NCBI RefSeq assembly: GCF_010974945.1
Contig: NZ_JAAIVB010000012.1
Coordinates: forward strand, 62,001 to 126,000
Length of the DNA: 64,000 bases
Origin: Noviherbaspirillum galbum
GTDB taxonomy: Bacteria > Pseudomonadota > Gammaproteobacteria > Burkholderiales > Burkholderiaceae_D
Direction of reading: 5' to 3'
Within the stretch, counting starts at the first letter, position 1. Each line of letters begins with the position of its first letter. Both the position numbers and the translations under genes were made by a program. The notes below the pieces were generated by a model. It did no database searches, was not told where the DNA came from, and saw only the letters and a program-made list of their open reading frames with translations. Positions 16,934 to 24,967 of this stretch are shown here, one piece after another.

Positions 16934-17449
16934 TCAGGGACGCGGCGTCACGGCCACATGCACGCGCATGCGCTGTCCCGGATCATAGGGCATCAGCGCG
17001 CTGTAGGTGCGCCCGTTGTACTCGTAGGTGACATTGTAACCGTTGTTGCGGGTTTCCCATTGGTCAACGGTATAGCAGCGCTGAACCGGCTGCTGTTCCA
17101 CCACCGCGCCGCCGCCCGGGGCGGTGTTTTCCATGCGGTCGCCGACGATGGCGCCGACGATGGCCCCGGCAGCGGTGGCGGCGGTCCGGCCATTGCCGTT
17201 GCCCACCTGGTTGCCGAGGAGGCCGCCGGCCACGCCGCCGACGATGGAGCCGCCGACGCCGCGCTGGGCCGGGTACTGGTGCTGAACGGCGACGTATTCG
17301 GTGCGGCATTCCTGACGCGGCCGGTTCACCTGTTCAAGCTGGGGAGAAACGCTCACCACGCGCGCATAGTCATCCCATTCGGCGGCGATGGCGGCGGAGG
17401 ACATGCATGCGCATGTCGCGGCGAATGCCAGTAAGGCCTTTGTTTTCAT
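16934..17449 (-). CDS. Glycine-zipper 2TM domain protein (17-kDa antigen-like)
   Basis: 171 residues. A clean Sec signal peptide ends AIA-A near residue 22. The central part (residues ~65-110) is a glycine zipper, GGSIVGGVAGGLLGNQVG followed by AAGAIVGAIVGDRM, the hallmark of the Rickettsia 17-kDa surface antigen/SlyB superfamily. The C-terminal beta-rich part has two Cys flanking the zipper (C48, C125) and ends in YEYNGRTYSALMPYDPG, common in betaproteobacterial members. No lipobox, so it is periplasmic or inserted in the outer membrane through the zipper. Envelope stress adaptation is the usual suggestion; no proven function. Confidence 0.88.
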   Translation of the reverse strand: MKTKALLAFAATCACMSSAAIAAEWDDYARVVSVSPQLEQVNRPRQECRTEYVAVQHQYPAQRGVGGSIVGGVAGGLLGNQVGNGNGRTAATAAGAIVGAIVGDRMENTAPGGGAVVEQQPVQRCYTVDQWETRNNGYNVTYEYNGRTYSALMPYDPGQRMRVHVAVTPRP

Positions 17450-17564
17450 ACATTTCCTTCGGTCAAAAACGGTCTGCGTGAATACTACGAACTTAACGCA
17501 AGGAAGGAAATCGTGTTGACCAGGAAAAATGTAACGCTGTGTATCGCCCTACTTGATCATTTTG

Positions 17565-17789
17565 TCAGATTGCGGTACCGCGGTTGACGGCATTGCGTGA
17601 CAGCTGCACCAGCAGGCTGCCCTTCACCATCGACAGGGCGACGTTGCTGCCCAGCCGGAAGCCTTGCATGGCGGCGGCGTCGAGCAGGCTGAGGACCTGT
17701 TCCGGCGTCAGGGCGTGAATGTCATCGCGGGAGTACAGAAGGTCGCGGTTCTTATCGTGGAGGTCGGCAACAATTTCGTCGGGCGTCAT
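17565..17789 (-). CDS. Small hypothetical protein
   Basis: 74 residues beginning MTPDEIVADLHDKNRDLLYS. The ATG at 17789 has a GGAG seven bases upstream and is preferred over in-frame starts at 17822/17819. It seems soluble, with two amphipathic helices (LTPEQVLSLLDAAAMQGF) and an Arg-containing tail. No family recognised. It stands alone between the glycine-zipper gene and the zinc-ribbon gene, all on the minus strand. Confidence 0.55.
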   Translation of the reverse strand: MTPDEIVADLHDKNRDLLYSRDDIHALTPEQVLSLLDAAAMQGFRLGSNVALSMVKGSLLVQLSRNAVNRGTAI

Positions 17790-17961
17790 GGCAGGCTCCA
17801 GGGCATGGGCGTGAACCATCACGATACGCCGGCCACGTCAGGCGGCCCTGAGCAATGCCTATGGGTCGGGGATGACCGGTTGCGAAGCATCAATCCTTAT
17901 TAACTTCATGGAAAGTCCGGCGCGGCCTGGGAAGCCGTCGCGTGAATCGCGGGAAATCGTC

Positions 17962-18162
17962 TCAGCCGGCGGAACCGTTGAAGACTTCTTCCTCGGTGCG
18001 GTAGTCGTCCGCGCAGTCCTTGCTGCAGAACTTCCGGACGTTGTCCAGCGGCTGGTTGCAGTACCAGCATGCACCCTTGGGCCTAAGTGCCGCGAAAGGC
18101 GTGAGGGTGGCTTCGCCGCCGGCGTCCCGGCTTGCCAGATTCACCTGGTTTGCATCATCCAT
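17962..18162 (-). CDS. Small zinc-ribbon protein
   Basis: 66 residues from ATG 18162 (preceded by a GAGGCGAG ribosome site). It contains CWYCNQPLDNVRKFCSKDC, a C-x2-C...C-x3-C treble-clef/zinc-ribbon of the kind in small DUF2116-like proteins, followed by an acidic end DDYRTEEEVF. Probably binds one zinc; function unknown. The minus-strand small-RNA-like element with terminator lies just upstream (18186-18260), so this gene may be read from a promoter inside that element or by read-through. Confidence 0.65.
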   Translation of the reverse strand: MDDANQVNLASRDAGGEATLTPFAALRPKGACWYCNQPLDNVRKFCSKDCADDYRTEEEVFNGSAG

Positions 18163-18185
18163 GGTCACGTCTCGCCTCAAGCCAT

Positions 18186-18260
18186 CAAAAAACAACCCGC
18201 CATCCTCGCGGACGGCGGGCAAGTTCCAACCTTGGAGGAGTACGGCTACTGGAAGCCTCT
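18186..18260 (-). ncRNA. Candidate small RNA, anti-SD family copy A
   Basis: Minus strand: CTCCTCC (complement of 18234-18240), an AAGGTTGGAACTTG spacer, then a GC stem CCCGCC..GGCGGG with a GCGA loop and a T-rich tail TTGTTTTTT at 18187-18195. The 5' end is not defined. Same plan as copies B (20688-20812) and C (26041-26124). Confidence 0.5.
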
Positions 18261-18446
18261 CGCAGAACACCAATATCCGTAATGACAGTAAAGCATTTCC
18301 GCCAGCAAACGCAAGAAAAGAAAGTGCCCCTCTCCATGAGGATGCTCACAGTGCGGTACCGAACTTCCTGCATGCCCTCTCGAAGGAATATGTTTCCGCC
18401 GTGAACTTTTCCGCGACGGCCCGCGTCCAATCATCCCATTCCATCC

Positions 18447-18920
18447 ATGGACCATCGCGCGTTCACTTCACATCGCCCGGGAGGCAAAGTGTCAGCAGTA
18501 CGAGAGCAAGAGAAAGAGAGCCCCGAACGCAGCCAGTCGGAGACGCCGGAGAGCGGCGGCGCTTCCGGCGCAATCGAGATTCGGGAAGGCGACTGGAGGG
18601 CCTATCGCCAGCATGTCGGAAGATTCAAGGAGAACAAGGCGCTGGCCGAACGCTTCGACAATGCGCTGGCCTACAAGCGCGCCTGCGCGCTCGCCTACCT
18701 GGGACGGCGCGCCCAGCTGCATGGCGGCGTCTGCAGCACCCGCCATCCCCACATCATGACGCCGCAGCTGATCGCCGACCTCGAGTCGAGCAACCGCGCG
18801 ATCCGCTATGCGCGTTATCCGTGGCTGAGGGCGCTGATGAACCTGCTGCAGGAAATCGAGCAGATCCAGGACCAGATCTCGCCCAGCAACGTGCTGACGC
18901 TGGTGCCGGGATCGAAGTGA
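18447..18920 (+). CDS. Hypothetical protein
   Basis: 157 residues from ATG 18447, or 143 from a GTG at 18489 that has the better ribosome site (GGGAGG). The first ~45 residues are polar and disordered; the rest is helical and basic (REGDWRAYRQHVGRFKENKALAERFDNALAYKRACALAYLGRRAQLHGG) with aromatic and Arg residues that could bind nucleic acid. No family recognised. It is divergent from the small-RNA-like element at 18186 and is followed by a convergent small gene. Confidence 0.55.
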   Translation: MDHRAFTSHRPGGKVSAVREQEKESPERSQSETPESGGASGAIEIREGDWRAYRQHVGRFKENKALAERFDNALAYKRACALAYLGRRAQLHGGVCSTRHPHIMTPQLIADLESSNRAIRYARYPWLRALMNLLQEIEQIQDQISPSNVLTLVPGSK

Positions 18921-18976
18921 TCGGCAAGGCATGAAACAATCACCGCCCGCGCCCGCCGCGGGCGGCATCCCCGGCG

Positions 18977-19285
18977 TCAGGTCTGTTCCTGCGCCTCTTC
19001 CGAGTTCACCCAGAGCTCGTGCCTCACGTTGGTCGTCTCGTCGCCGACCTTGCTCTGCCAGCTGCGTTCGAAATAACTCTTTTCCTGCTCCGACGGCGCC
19101 TCGAACCACACCACGATGAGATTGCCCTTGTGGTCGTGCAGGTGCGACAGCTTTCCCAGAAAGGCCGGGTCGCCGGCCACGTCTGCCAGCGCAACGGCGT
19201 AGCCGTAAACCCGGTTCAAGCGCTCGATGCGGTCGGGTTCGGTATTGCTGTTGGTGGCGCTGATCTTCGGGTGATCAAGGTACAT
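18977..19285 (-). CDS. Small hypothetical cytoplasmic protein
   Basis: 102 residues from ATG 19285, preceded by GGAGA at proper distance. It looks like a compact alpha/beta domain: VYGYAVALADVAGD, HLHDHKGNLIVVWFEAP, then a charged helix and HELWVNSEEAQ. No cysteine, no signal peptide. No family recognised. Together with 19301-19606 it may form a minus-strand pair. Confidence 0.6.
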   Translation of the reverse strand: MYLDHPKISATNSNTEPDRIERLNRVYGYAVALADVAGDPAFLGKLSHLHDHKGNLIVVWFEAPSEQEKSYFERSWQSKVGDETTNVRHELWVNSEEAQEQT

Positions 19286-19300
19286 TGCCTGGTCTCCAAT

Positions 19301-19606
19301 TCATTTTTCCGCCTTCGCGGATGGAAGGCGCACAGCCGATTGTAGCGCCAACCCGGCCTCCGAAGTGAGCGGAACGACCGGCGCGCCGCACTGCACCTGC
19401 GTCAAGGTCGCACGCGGCGACGCCACTACCCGCATCCTGCGCCACGACGGGCCTTCCTGCGAACGGGAAATGACCACGTATCGGGCATGATCCGCGTCCA
19501 ATGGTACGTTGATTCCTGTCAAGATGGCCTTGTCGACGATCGTTACCATCGGGAACGTCAGGGCTGCAGGCAGCGGCAGCCTGGCCGCGACGACCGAAAA
19601 CAACAT
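19301..19606 (-). CDS. Possible small exported protein
   Basis: 101 residues from ATG 19606: a short hydrophobic start MLFSVVAARLPLPAALTFPMV, then a beta-type body with VPLDADHARYVVISRS. Diverges from the DUF1488 gene with 13 bases between the two start codons. No ribosome site is evident and no family is recognised, so coding is only plausible. Confidence 0.3.
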   Translation of the reverse strand: MLFSVVAARLPLPAALTFPMVTIVDKAILTGINVPLDADHARYVVISRSQEGPSWRRMRVVASPRATLTQVQCGAPVVPLTSEAGLALQSAVRLPSAKAEK

Positions 19607-19619
19607 CGAAGGAGACCGG

Positions 19620-19874
19620 ATGAGCAGAACAATCGCAGAACCGAGGGTGGGCGAGGATGGCGTGACGTTCACCGTGGAAGTCGGATTCATCGGGCGCGAA
19701 TGCCTGGTGTCCAAGAACGCGCTTGCGCACCTGCGCCGCAAGAAGGGCGGGCAGAGCGATCCGCTCGCGACCTACAGGTCGTTCGAAGACGAGATCCACA
19801 GCGTCGCGCGCAGACTGGTCGTCGCGGGCGTCAGCGGCACGCCGCTTGTGCTGGGCGCGGCGTATTTCGTCTGA
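19620..19874 (+). CDS. DUF1488-type small protein
   Basis: 84 residues from ATG 19620 with a GAAGGAGA ribosome site. The sequence VTFTVEVGFIGRECLVSKNALAHL followed by YRSFEDEIHSVARRLV and a short GTPLVLGAAYF end has the length and layout of DUF1488 proteins (about 85 residues, an F-x-C/V-I-S-x-EAL pattern). Function unknown. A longer frame extends upstream to 19509, but its added residues look non-coding. Confidence 0.6.
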   Translation: MSRTIAEPRVGEDGVTFTVEVGFIGRECLVSKNALAHLRRKKGGQSDPLATYRSFEDEIHSVARRLVVAGVSGTPLVLGAAYFV

Positions 19875-19997
19875 CCCGGTTGCGCCTGCGGCAGAGACAG
19901 GCTCAATGGCAGTGCGGCGCGCGCGGGCGCGTCGTCTGCGAGACGGATAGTCGGTAATCAATGACACACATCAGACGGCCCGCGAAGATCAGTATAT

Positions 19998-20039
19998 TTC
20001 TGACCATTATCAAAAAAGCATCTAACTGATTGGTCAGAA
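19998..20039. promoter_or_regulatory. Inverted repeat upstream of the HTH gene
   Basis: Perfect 9-bp inverted repeat TTCTGACCA (19998-20006) and TGGTCAGAA (20031-20039) around an AT-rich 24-base spacer, 45 bases before the HTH start codon. It could be an operator for autoregulation or a hairpin in the leader. Confidence 0.5.
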
Positions 20040-20083
20040 TAGAACCGGCTTATACCTGAACCACTCAACGGGGACTTTGACAG

Positions 20084-20401
20084 ATGAGCGAGATGAACCA
20101 ACAAAAAAGCGAACAGCAACACGGTCAGTTCCAGTACGATCCCAACAATCTGCTGGAATCCTTGATCGAAAGGCTGAACCTGAAAAACGATGCGGCGTTG
20201 TCGCGCGCGCTGGAAGTGGCGCCGCCATTGATCAGCAAGATCCGCCACCGCCGCCTGCCGGTCGGGGCGTCGCTGCTGATCCGCATGCATGAAGTGTCGG
20301 ACCTGAGCATCAAGGACCTGCGCGAACTCATGGGCGACCGCCGCACCAAGTTCCGCATCAGCGACAAGCAGTTCAAGCCGAAGAATCAGGCATCGTCCTG
20401 A
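20084..20401 (+). CDS. Small Cro/C1-like HTH protein
   Basis: 105 residues. Polar Gln-rich start, then a helix-turn-helix-like core LESLIERLNLKNDAALSRAL EVAPPLISKIRHRRLPVG (about residues 24-62) in which helix 2-3 of a Cro/C1 fold can be traced, followed by a helix ending KDLRELMGDRR and a basic tail KFRISDKQFKPKNQ. Likely DNA-binding. The inverted repeat at 19998-20039 sits in the right place to be its own operator. Neighbour genes give no clue to targets. A similar protein type is common in Burkholderiales, but I do not know a named member. Confidence 0.7.
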   Translation: MSEMNQQKSEQQHGQFQYDPNNLLESLIERLNLKNDAALSRALEVAPPLISKIRHRRLPVGASLLIRMHEVSDLSIKDLRELMGDRRTKFRISDKQFKPKNQASS

Positions 20402-20932
20402 GCGGCGAGGGCCATGCCCGTTCCATGCTTCCCCGGCGGGAGGAAGCACGCGGGCTGACTTCCATGCCCTCTCCGCTTGTCCCGCCTGTCGGCCGCGCAG
20501 CCTGATGCGCGTTCTGGCTTACGTGGTTCATCGTCATCACCGGCGCGAAGCTCGATGACTTGCCCAAGGCATGTCATCGAGCCGTCAACGCCATTCACAT
20601 TTTCCGGGCGCGGCCGCCAGTGGCCGAGCCTGGGTTTCCTTTTTCCTTCCGGTCCATCACTCATTTAGCCGCGATTTCGCGCGGACGAAAAAAAACCCGC
20701 TGACCTTGCGGAGAGCGGGTAAATCCAATTCAAGGAGAGTTGGAGGAGACAGGTATTACTTTAGGCCAAGGCACCGGGAATGTCTGCTTTCGATTCGTGA
20801 TGGCAGTTATCACCTCCGCTTATAGCATGACGTTCCATGCGCTCCATCAAGCATGAAGGCTACCGCGCGCGTAGCATGAATTGCCATCGGCCGAGGGATG
20901 GGCATCCCGTGAATTCGAACAGGAGGTGGAGA
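20402..20932. other. 531-bp region without protein gene, holding small-RNA-like copy B
   Basis: Reading both strands gives no convincing coding frame. The only structure is the minus-strand element described at 20688-20812; the part 20402-20680 shows nothing I can name. Confidence 0.5.
20688..20812 (-). ncRNA. Candidate small RNA, anti-SD family copy B
   Basis: Minus strand: TCTCCTCC (complement of 20742-20749), a second CTCTCC nearby, spacer TTGAATTGGATTT, then stem ACCCGCT / AGCGGGT (20695-20720) and eight T (20688-20695). A TATAAG -10-like box lies at 20819-20824 upstream on the minus strand with a weak -35; that would give an RNA of about 125 nt. Confidence 0.6.
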
Positions 20933-21070
20933 ATGACAATGGAAGACCATCAGGTGCCGACGGAACCCGTGCCCGTCAGCGAACCGGTTCCCGAGCAGGA
21001 GCCGGAACCGAAGGACGACCCCGTGCCTGATCACCATCCCGTCAGCGAGCCGCGCCGGCCGCGCTCCTGA
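20933..21070 (+). CDS. Short Pro/Glu-rich protein
   Basis: 45 residues from ATG 20933 (a second Met two codons later), with an almost perfect ribosome site AGGAGGTGGAG at 20921-20931. The sequence is built of Pro-Val/Glu alternations (VPVSEPVPEQEPEPKDDPVP) and ends PRRPRS. It has no hydrophobic segment and would be extended and acidic with a basic tail. No family recognised; the strong ribosome site is the main evidence that it is made. Confidence 0.55.
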   Translation: MTMEDHQVPTEPVPVSEPVPEQEPEPKDDPVPDHHPVSEPRRPRS

Positions 21071-21258
21071 CTTGGGGCGCATCACCCATGTGCCGGGAGG
21101 CCCGCGTCCCGCCTGCGAGGCGATCGCCGTCCTGCACGCAACGACATGCTTGCGGGCGCGCTGCAAGCGGCGCCGGAGCCTCGTTCCCCTGAACGCCGGC
21201 GATCCGCCGGCGCTAGCCCTGCGCGGCCTTACCCGAGCAGCATTCCCGAACCACTGTC

Positions 21259-22395
21259 TTGCCCATGAATGAAGACTGGGTCGCCACCATCGGCGTGGCG
21301 CTCGCTCCCTGGTGGCTGATGCTGCGCGAATTGCCCTGGATGGCCATCTCCATCCAGCTGATCCTTGCCTGGATCGTCGCCGTCGTCATTCACCATTTCC
21401 TTACGCCGGTGCTGCAGCGTCTTGCCGCGCCCCTGCCCTTCTCGCGCCGGCTGCTGCAATACGGCCACCGCGCCGGCAGGGCCGTCGTGTTCCTGCTGCT
21501 GGCGCAGGTCATCCTGCGCAACGCGCCCGACACGCTGGCAGGAGTGGAAGCCGTACGCCACGTAGGCGCGCTGGCGCTGATCTCTGCCATGACCTGGCTG
21601 GGCGTGCGCTGCGTGCGCGCCGTCATGCACGTGATCATCGAACTGCATCCGGCCGATACGCCCAACAACCTGGAAGCGCGCCGCATCCAGACGCAGACCA
21701 GGGTGCTTGGCCGCACCATCATCGTGGTCGTCATCCTGATCGGTTCGGGCGCCGCCCTGATGACGCTGCCCCTCCTGCGGCAGATCGGCACCAGCCTGCT
21801 TGCCTCCGCCGGATTCGCCGGCCTGGTCGTCGGCTTCGCCGCGAAACCGGTGCTTGGCAATCTCCTGGCCGGCATGCAGATCGCGCTCACGCAGCCGATC
21901 CGCCTCGACGACGTCGTCATCGTGCAGAACGAATGGGGCCAGATCGAGGAAATCACCGGCACCTACGTGGTGGTGCGCATCTGGGACCAGCGCCGGCTCA
22001 TCGTTCCGCTGCAGTGGTTCATCGAGAACCCCTTCCAGAACTGGACCCGCACCAATGCCGACATCCTGGGCACCGTGCTCATTTGGGTCGACTACCGGAT
22101 GCCGGTGGCCCTCCTGCGCGAGGAGGCGGAGCGCCTGTGCCGCGACGCGCCGGAATGGGATGGCCGTCTGGTCCAGACCCAAGTGGTGGAATCGAGCGAA
22201 CGCGCCATGCAGGTGCGCATCCTGGTGAGCGCCGGCGATGCCGGCCGCGCGTGGGACTTGCGTTGCCGGATCCGCGAAGGACTGGTCGACTTCGTGCAGC
22301 GCCGCCATCCGGAATACCTGCCCCATCTGCGGACGTCATCTTGGAAGGACGACGGCGACGAGCAATTACCTGCAGGAATTGATAAACGTCAATAA
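21259..22395 (+). CDS. MscS-family mechanosensitive ion channel
   Basis: 378 residues (376 from ATG 21265). Four to five membrane segments: about residues 27-48, 70-90, 103-122, 150-172 and the pore helix. The pore-lining motif and the following beta domain are typical: LLASAGFAGLVVGFAAKPVLGNLLAGMQIALTQPIRLDDVV, then the VEEI-type strand GQIEEITGTYVVVRIWDQRRLIVP with the conserved IPN-like turn replaced by VPLQWF. Expected to sit in the inner membrane and open on hypo-osmotic shock. The osmolyte operon at 2385 is its natural physiological partner, though unlinked. A monocistronic gene. Confidence 0.92.
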   Translation: MPMNEDWVATIGVALAPWWLMLRELPWMAISIQLILAWIVAVVIHHFLTPVLQRLAAPLPFSRRLLQYGHRAGRAVVFLLLAQVILRNAPDTLAGVEAVRHVGALALISAMTWLGVRCVRAVMHVIIELHPADTPNNLEARRIQTQTRVLGRTIIVVVILIGSGAALMTLPLLRQIGTSLLASAGFAGLVVGFAAKPVLGNLLAGMQIALTQPIRLDDVVIVQNEWGQIEEITGTYVVVRIWDQRRLIVPLQWFIENPFQNWTRTNADILGTVLIWVDYRMPVALLREEAERLCRDAPEWDGRLVQTQVVESSERAMQVRILVSAGDAGRAWDLRCRIREGLVDFVQRRHPEYLPHLRTSSWKDDGDEQLPAGIDKRQ

Positions 22396-22445
22396 CGTTG
22401 CCTCCTGGCTTGCTACATTGCTCTCTCCTTTACTTGGAGTCAGCA

Positions 22446-22556
22446 ATGGAACAATTTCAAGCCGCCTACGCTCTGAACGAATACCTCATCAAGACGACGG
22501 TCGAGGTCTGGACCGCATTCGCCTTCCCCACGTTGTACATGGCGAAATATCTCTGA
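22446..22556 (+). CDS. Possible 36-residue small protein
   Basis: ATG at 22446 with TTGGAG seven bases upstream, stop TGA at 22554-22556. The product begins MEQFQAAYALNEYLIK and ends FPTLYMAKYL: one amphipathic, partly hydrophobic helix with many aromatic residues. No family recognised. It lies in the 286-base gap between the MscS channel and the J-domain gene, whose remainder shows nothing else. Confidence 0.4.
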   Translation: MEQFQAAYALNEYLIKTTVEVWTAFAFPTLYMAKYL

Positions 22557-22681
22557 TCCCCCGTCGCAGGCTTGCGATTGATGCGCGTGGATCGTTGATC
22601 TTGAGCAGGAGACCATTGCCGGTTCCGACCTACTATGAAATCCGGCAATGAACACCCTCGAGCAAACCGACGCATAACACC

Positions 22682-23116
22682 ATGGGGCGAATCCATACGC
22701 ATTATGACAATCTGAAGGTGGCGCGCAACGCGCCTCCCGAGGTCATTCGTGCTGCCTACAAGACGCTCTCGCAGAAATACCATCCCGACCGCAATCCCGG
22801 CAACAAGGAAGCGATCCGGATCATCCAGATCATCAATTCCGCCTACGAAGTCCTGTCCGACCCGGTCAAGCGCAAGGAACACGACGACTGGATCGCCCAG
22901 TCCGAAGCGGGTTCCGATCGCAACCGCTCCGGAAGCGGCTTCCGTTTTTCACCGGATCCGGTCGAGAGCAGCCGGTCGAGCGCCATGTACCGCCGCACCC
23001 GGTCCTCGAGCAGGCGCAGCCGCCGGGAACACAGCGTGCCAACGCCGGCCGACATGATCCACCAGCTGCGGGCCATGGTTTACCGCTTCACCAAGTTCTT
23101 CTTCCGCAAAGCCTGA
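22682..23116 (+). CDS. J-domain (DnaJ-like) co-chaperone, short form
   Basis: 144 residues. Residues 6-70 are a full J domain with the catalytic HPD (34-36) in SQKYHPDRNPGNKEA and the expected helix IIQIINSAYEVLSDPVKRKEHD. The remainder lacks the G/F region, zinc fingers and client domain of DnaJ; it is Ser/Arg-rich (SRSSAMYRRTRSSSRRSRRE) and ends in a short amphipathic helix with KFFFRK. It should stimulate an Hsp70 through the J domain; the basic tail may direct it to nucleic acid or membrane. Single gene, no partner chaperone nearby. Confidence 0.88.
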   Translation: MGRIHTHYDNLKVARNAPPEVIRAAYKTLSQKYHPDRNPGNKEAIRIIQIINSAYEVLSDPVKRKEHDDWIAQSEAGSDRNRSGSGFRFSPDPVESSRSSAMYRRTRSSSRRSRREHSVPTPADMIHQLRAMVYRFTKFFFRKA

Positions 23117-23240
23117 CATCCGGACGACCCCAGCCCGCTGCGGGACGCACGCGGCGCGGCCTTGCCGGCCGTCCATGCTGCGCCAGGGGCCTTCCGCCTC
23201 CGACCGGTACCCAATCGAACGCACGACGCCCTCATCCAGC

Positions 23241-24107
23241 ATGATGCCTTCCCTTGCCAGCCTCCTGCCACGCCTCCTTGCCTTGTCATGCCTGCTCGGT
23301 TCTCTCTGCGCCTGCGAGAGCAGCGCCGGCACGAACGGTACGGGTTCGCGCGACAAGGCCGCCGTCGCCGGCCCCGCGGGACAGCGCGCTGAGGACTACA
23401 TCCTCAGCTTCGTCGACGAGTTCGACCAGGGCGACACCATCGACCCGGCGAAGTGGACCACCGACATCTACTACAAGCCGAACCACCCCGTCCGCAACTA
23501 CAAGCTTGCCGGCGGCTCGCTCCTCATCTGGCCCGTCGCGGACGACAGCGGACGATTCTTCGACCGCACCATCGTAAGCGACAAACGATTCGCGCAGCAG
23601 TATGGCTTCTTCGAGGTGGAAGCCCGCCTGCCGGCCGGCGCCGGCCTGCATCCGGTCATTTCGCTGGCCGCCAACGACGGCCCCGAGATCGCGATGATGC
23701 ACGCCTACACCGGCGCGCCCGAAGGCGCGTGGTCCAGCAAGGCGCTGCATGCCGTCGACTTCGTCGTGACCGCCGCCAGCAAGCCCGACAGCTTCATCGG
23801 CGAACTCCGGGCGCGCGATGTCATGACCGTGCCCGACCTGTCCGCCGGCTTCCACAAGTACGGCGTGCGCTGGGACGAAAACACGGTGCGTTATTACTTC
23901 GATGGCGTCCAGATGGGCAAGGCGATCAACCACGCGGCGATACGCGCGCCGCTCTACTTCTACATCGGCCTGTGGATGGTGAACGAGGAGACGAGCCCGT
24001 CGGCGGGGAGCGGCAGCCTGAGCCGCGCCAACCCCTATACCCCGCAGGGCGCGGACAACGCCTTCAGGATCAATTACGTCAGGGCGTGGAAATTCCGCGG
24101 CAATTGA
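23241..24107 (+). CDS. GH16-like lipoprotein with altered catalytic motif
   Basis: 288 residues from the Met pair at 23241. N-terminal hydrophobic signal ends LLGSLCAC, a lipobox-like site. The body has the GH16 (laminarinase/kappa-carrageenase) beta-sandwich layout: FVDEFDQGDTIDPAKWTTD at the start, YGFFEVEARLPAGAGLHPVISL before the active-site strand, then FHKYGVRWDENTVRYYFDG and YIGLWMVN later. The active-site motif that should read E-I-D-I-x-E is GPEIAMMHAYTG here: the first Glu is kept, the Asp is Ala and the acid/base Glu is His. It may bind rather than cleave a beta-glucan. An upstream in-frame start at 23175 is not supported by a signal peptide. Confidence 0.78.
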   Translation: MMPSLASLLPRLLALSCLLGSLCACESSAGTNGTGSRDKAAVAGPAGQRAEDYILSFVDEFDQGDTIDPAKWTTDIYYKPNHPVRNYKLAGGSLLIWPVADDSGRFFDRTIVSDKRFAQQYGFFEVEARLPAGAGLHPVISLAANDGPEIAMMHAYTGAPEGAWSSKALHAVDFVVTAASKPDSFIGELRARDVMTVPDLSAGFHKYGVRWDENTVRYYFDGVQMGKAINHAAIRAPLYFYIGLWMVNEETSPSAGSGSLSRANPYTPQGADNAFRINYVRAWKFRGN

Positions 24108-24131
24108 CTGGCAAGGAACCGGGCACGGGCG

Positions 24132-24509
24132 CTACTGCTTCACCCAGGCAAGATAAAAATAGGTAGCGGTCAGCAGAACGATGACCATGCAGGCGAATGC
24201 GAAGCCGATGCCAGCGCTCATGCAGGCGAGCGTGACGCAGAGATGATCCGCGCTCTGCGCTGCGGTCCGCGCCATGAGGTCGGAGAAGATGCGCATGACC
24301 TGCATCAGGCACAAGGCGATCGCAATCCATTTCCACACGTAGAACGGTAGCACGCCGCGCCGCTCGCGGTTATACCGGTAATTGGCGATGCGCTGCTCGA
24401 CCGTGCCGCGATGGGCATCGCGGAACATCCAGAACGGTATGGCGAGACGCCAACAGTACTGGACTCGGGATGAACATGACTGCCTTGACGGGCGAATCTC
24501 GTCTGCCAT
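24132..24509 (-). CDS. Small two-helix membrane protein
   Basis: 125 residues from ATG 24509, which has a strong AGGAGGCG ribosome site. N-terminal half is soluble and basic (YRYNRERRGVLPF); two hydrophobic helices follow at about residues 57-77 and 92-120 (GIGFAFACMVIVLLTATYFYLAW). No family recognised. It converges on the GH16-like gene with 24 bases between stops. Confidence 0.6.
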   Translation of the reverse strand: MADEIRPSRQSCSSRVQYCWRLAIPFWMFRDAHRGTVEQRIANYRYNRERRGVLPFYVWKWIAIALCLMQVMRIFSDLMARTAAQSADHLCVTLACMSAGIGFAFACMVIVLLTATYFYLAWVKQ

Positions 24510-24761
24510 GAATGCGCCTCCTGCGACGTGGACCTGCGAGCGGCTGGCGGAATGCCCTTGGCGATGCGGCCGGCACGGAACCCTTGCATGGCAAGCGGTC
24601 CCGGCGCCATCGGCGGCATTCCGCTGAACGCTCTCGTTGACTTATCTTATTTCTTAGTCCAGCCGAACAAGTGGATGTTCATTCCACGACGGATGTTTCC
24701 TGCCATGAAGGCAATCGTTTCCGCCACGCATCGCGTTGCGTGAGCGAACAGACGCCAGGGA

Positions 24762-24935
24762 TCAGCCCCGGATGCCGAGCACGGGAACGACCGGCGCCGG
24801 CGACGGCTTGGCCCTGCGCGCGGGAGGCGCGGCATTCGCCGCTTCGTCGGCTGCGTCGGCGCGCTTGCAGCCGCAGCACAGGATGGCGCAATACAGCATC
24901 AGCAAACTCATTGCTGCGCGTTGGGAATTTTTCAT
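24762..24935 (-). CDS. Possible short lipoprotein
   Basis: 57 residues from ATG 24935 (or 49 from 24911). Signal-like start with LLMLYCAILCCGC followed by KRADAADEAANAAPP, giving a lipobox-like C-G-C and an Ala/Pro-rich tail. No ribosome site is clear for either start, and no family is recognised; the signal peptide is the only evidence. Confidence 0.4.
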   Translation of the reverse strand: MKNSQRAAMSLLMLYCAILCCGCKRADAADEAANAAPPARRAKPSPAPVVPVLGIRG

Positions 24936-24967
24936 GGAGGAGTATGAAAGCGCAGCAGGGATGAAGT

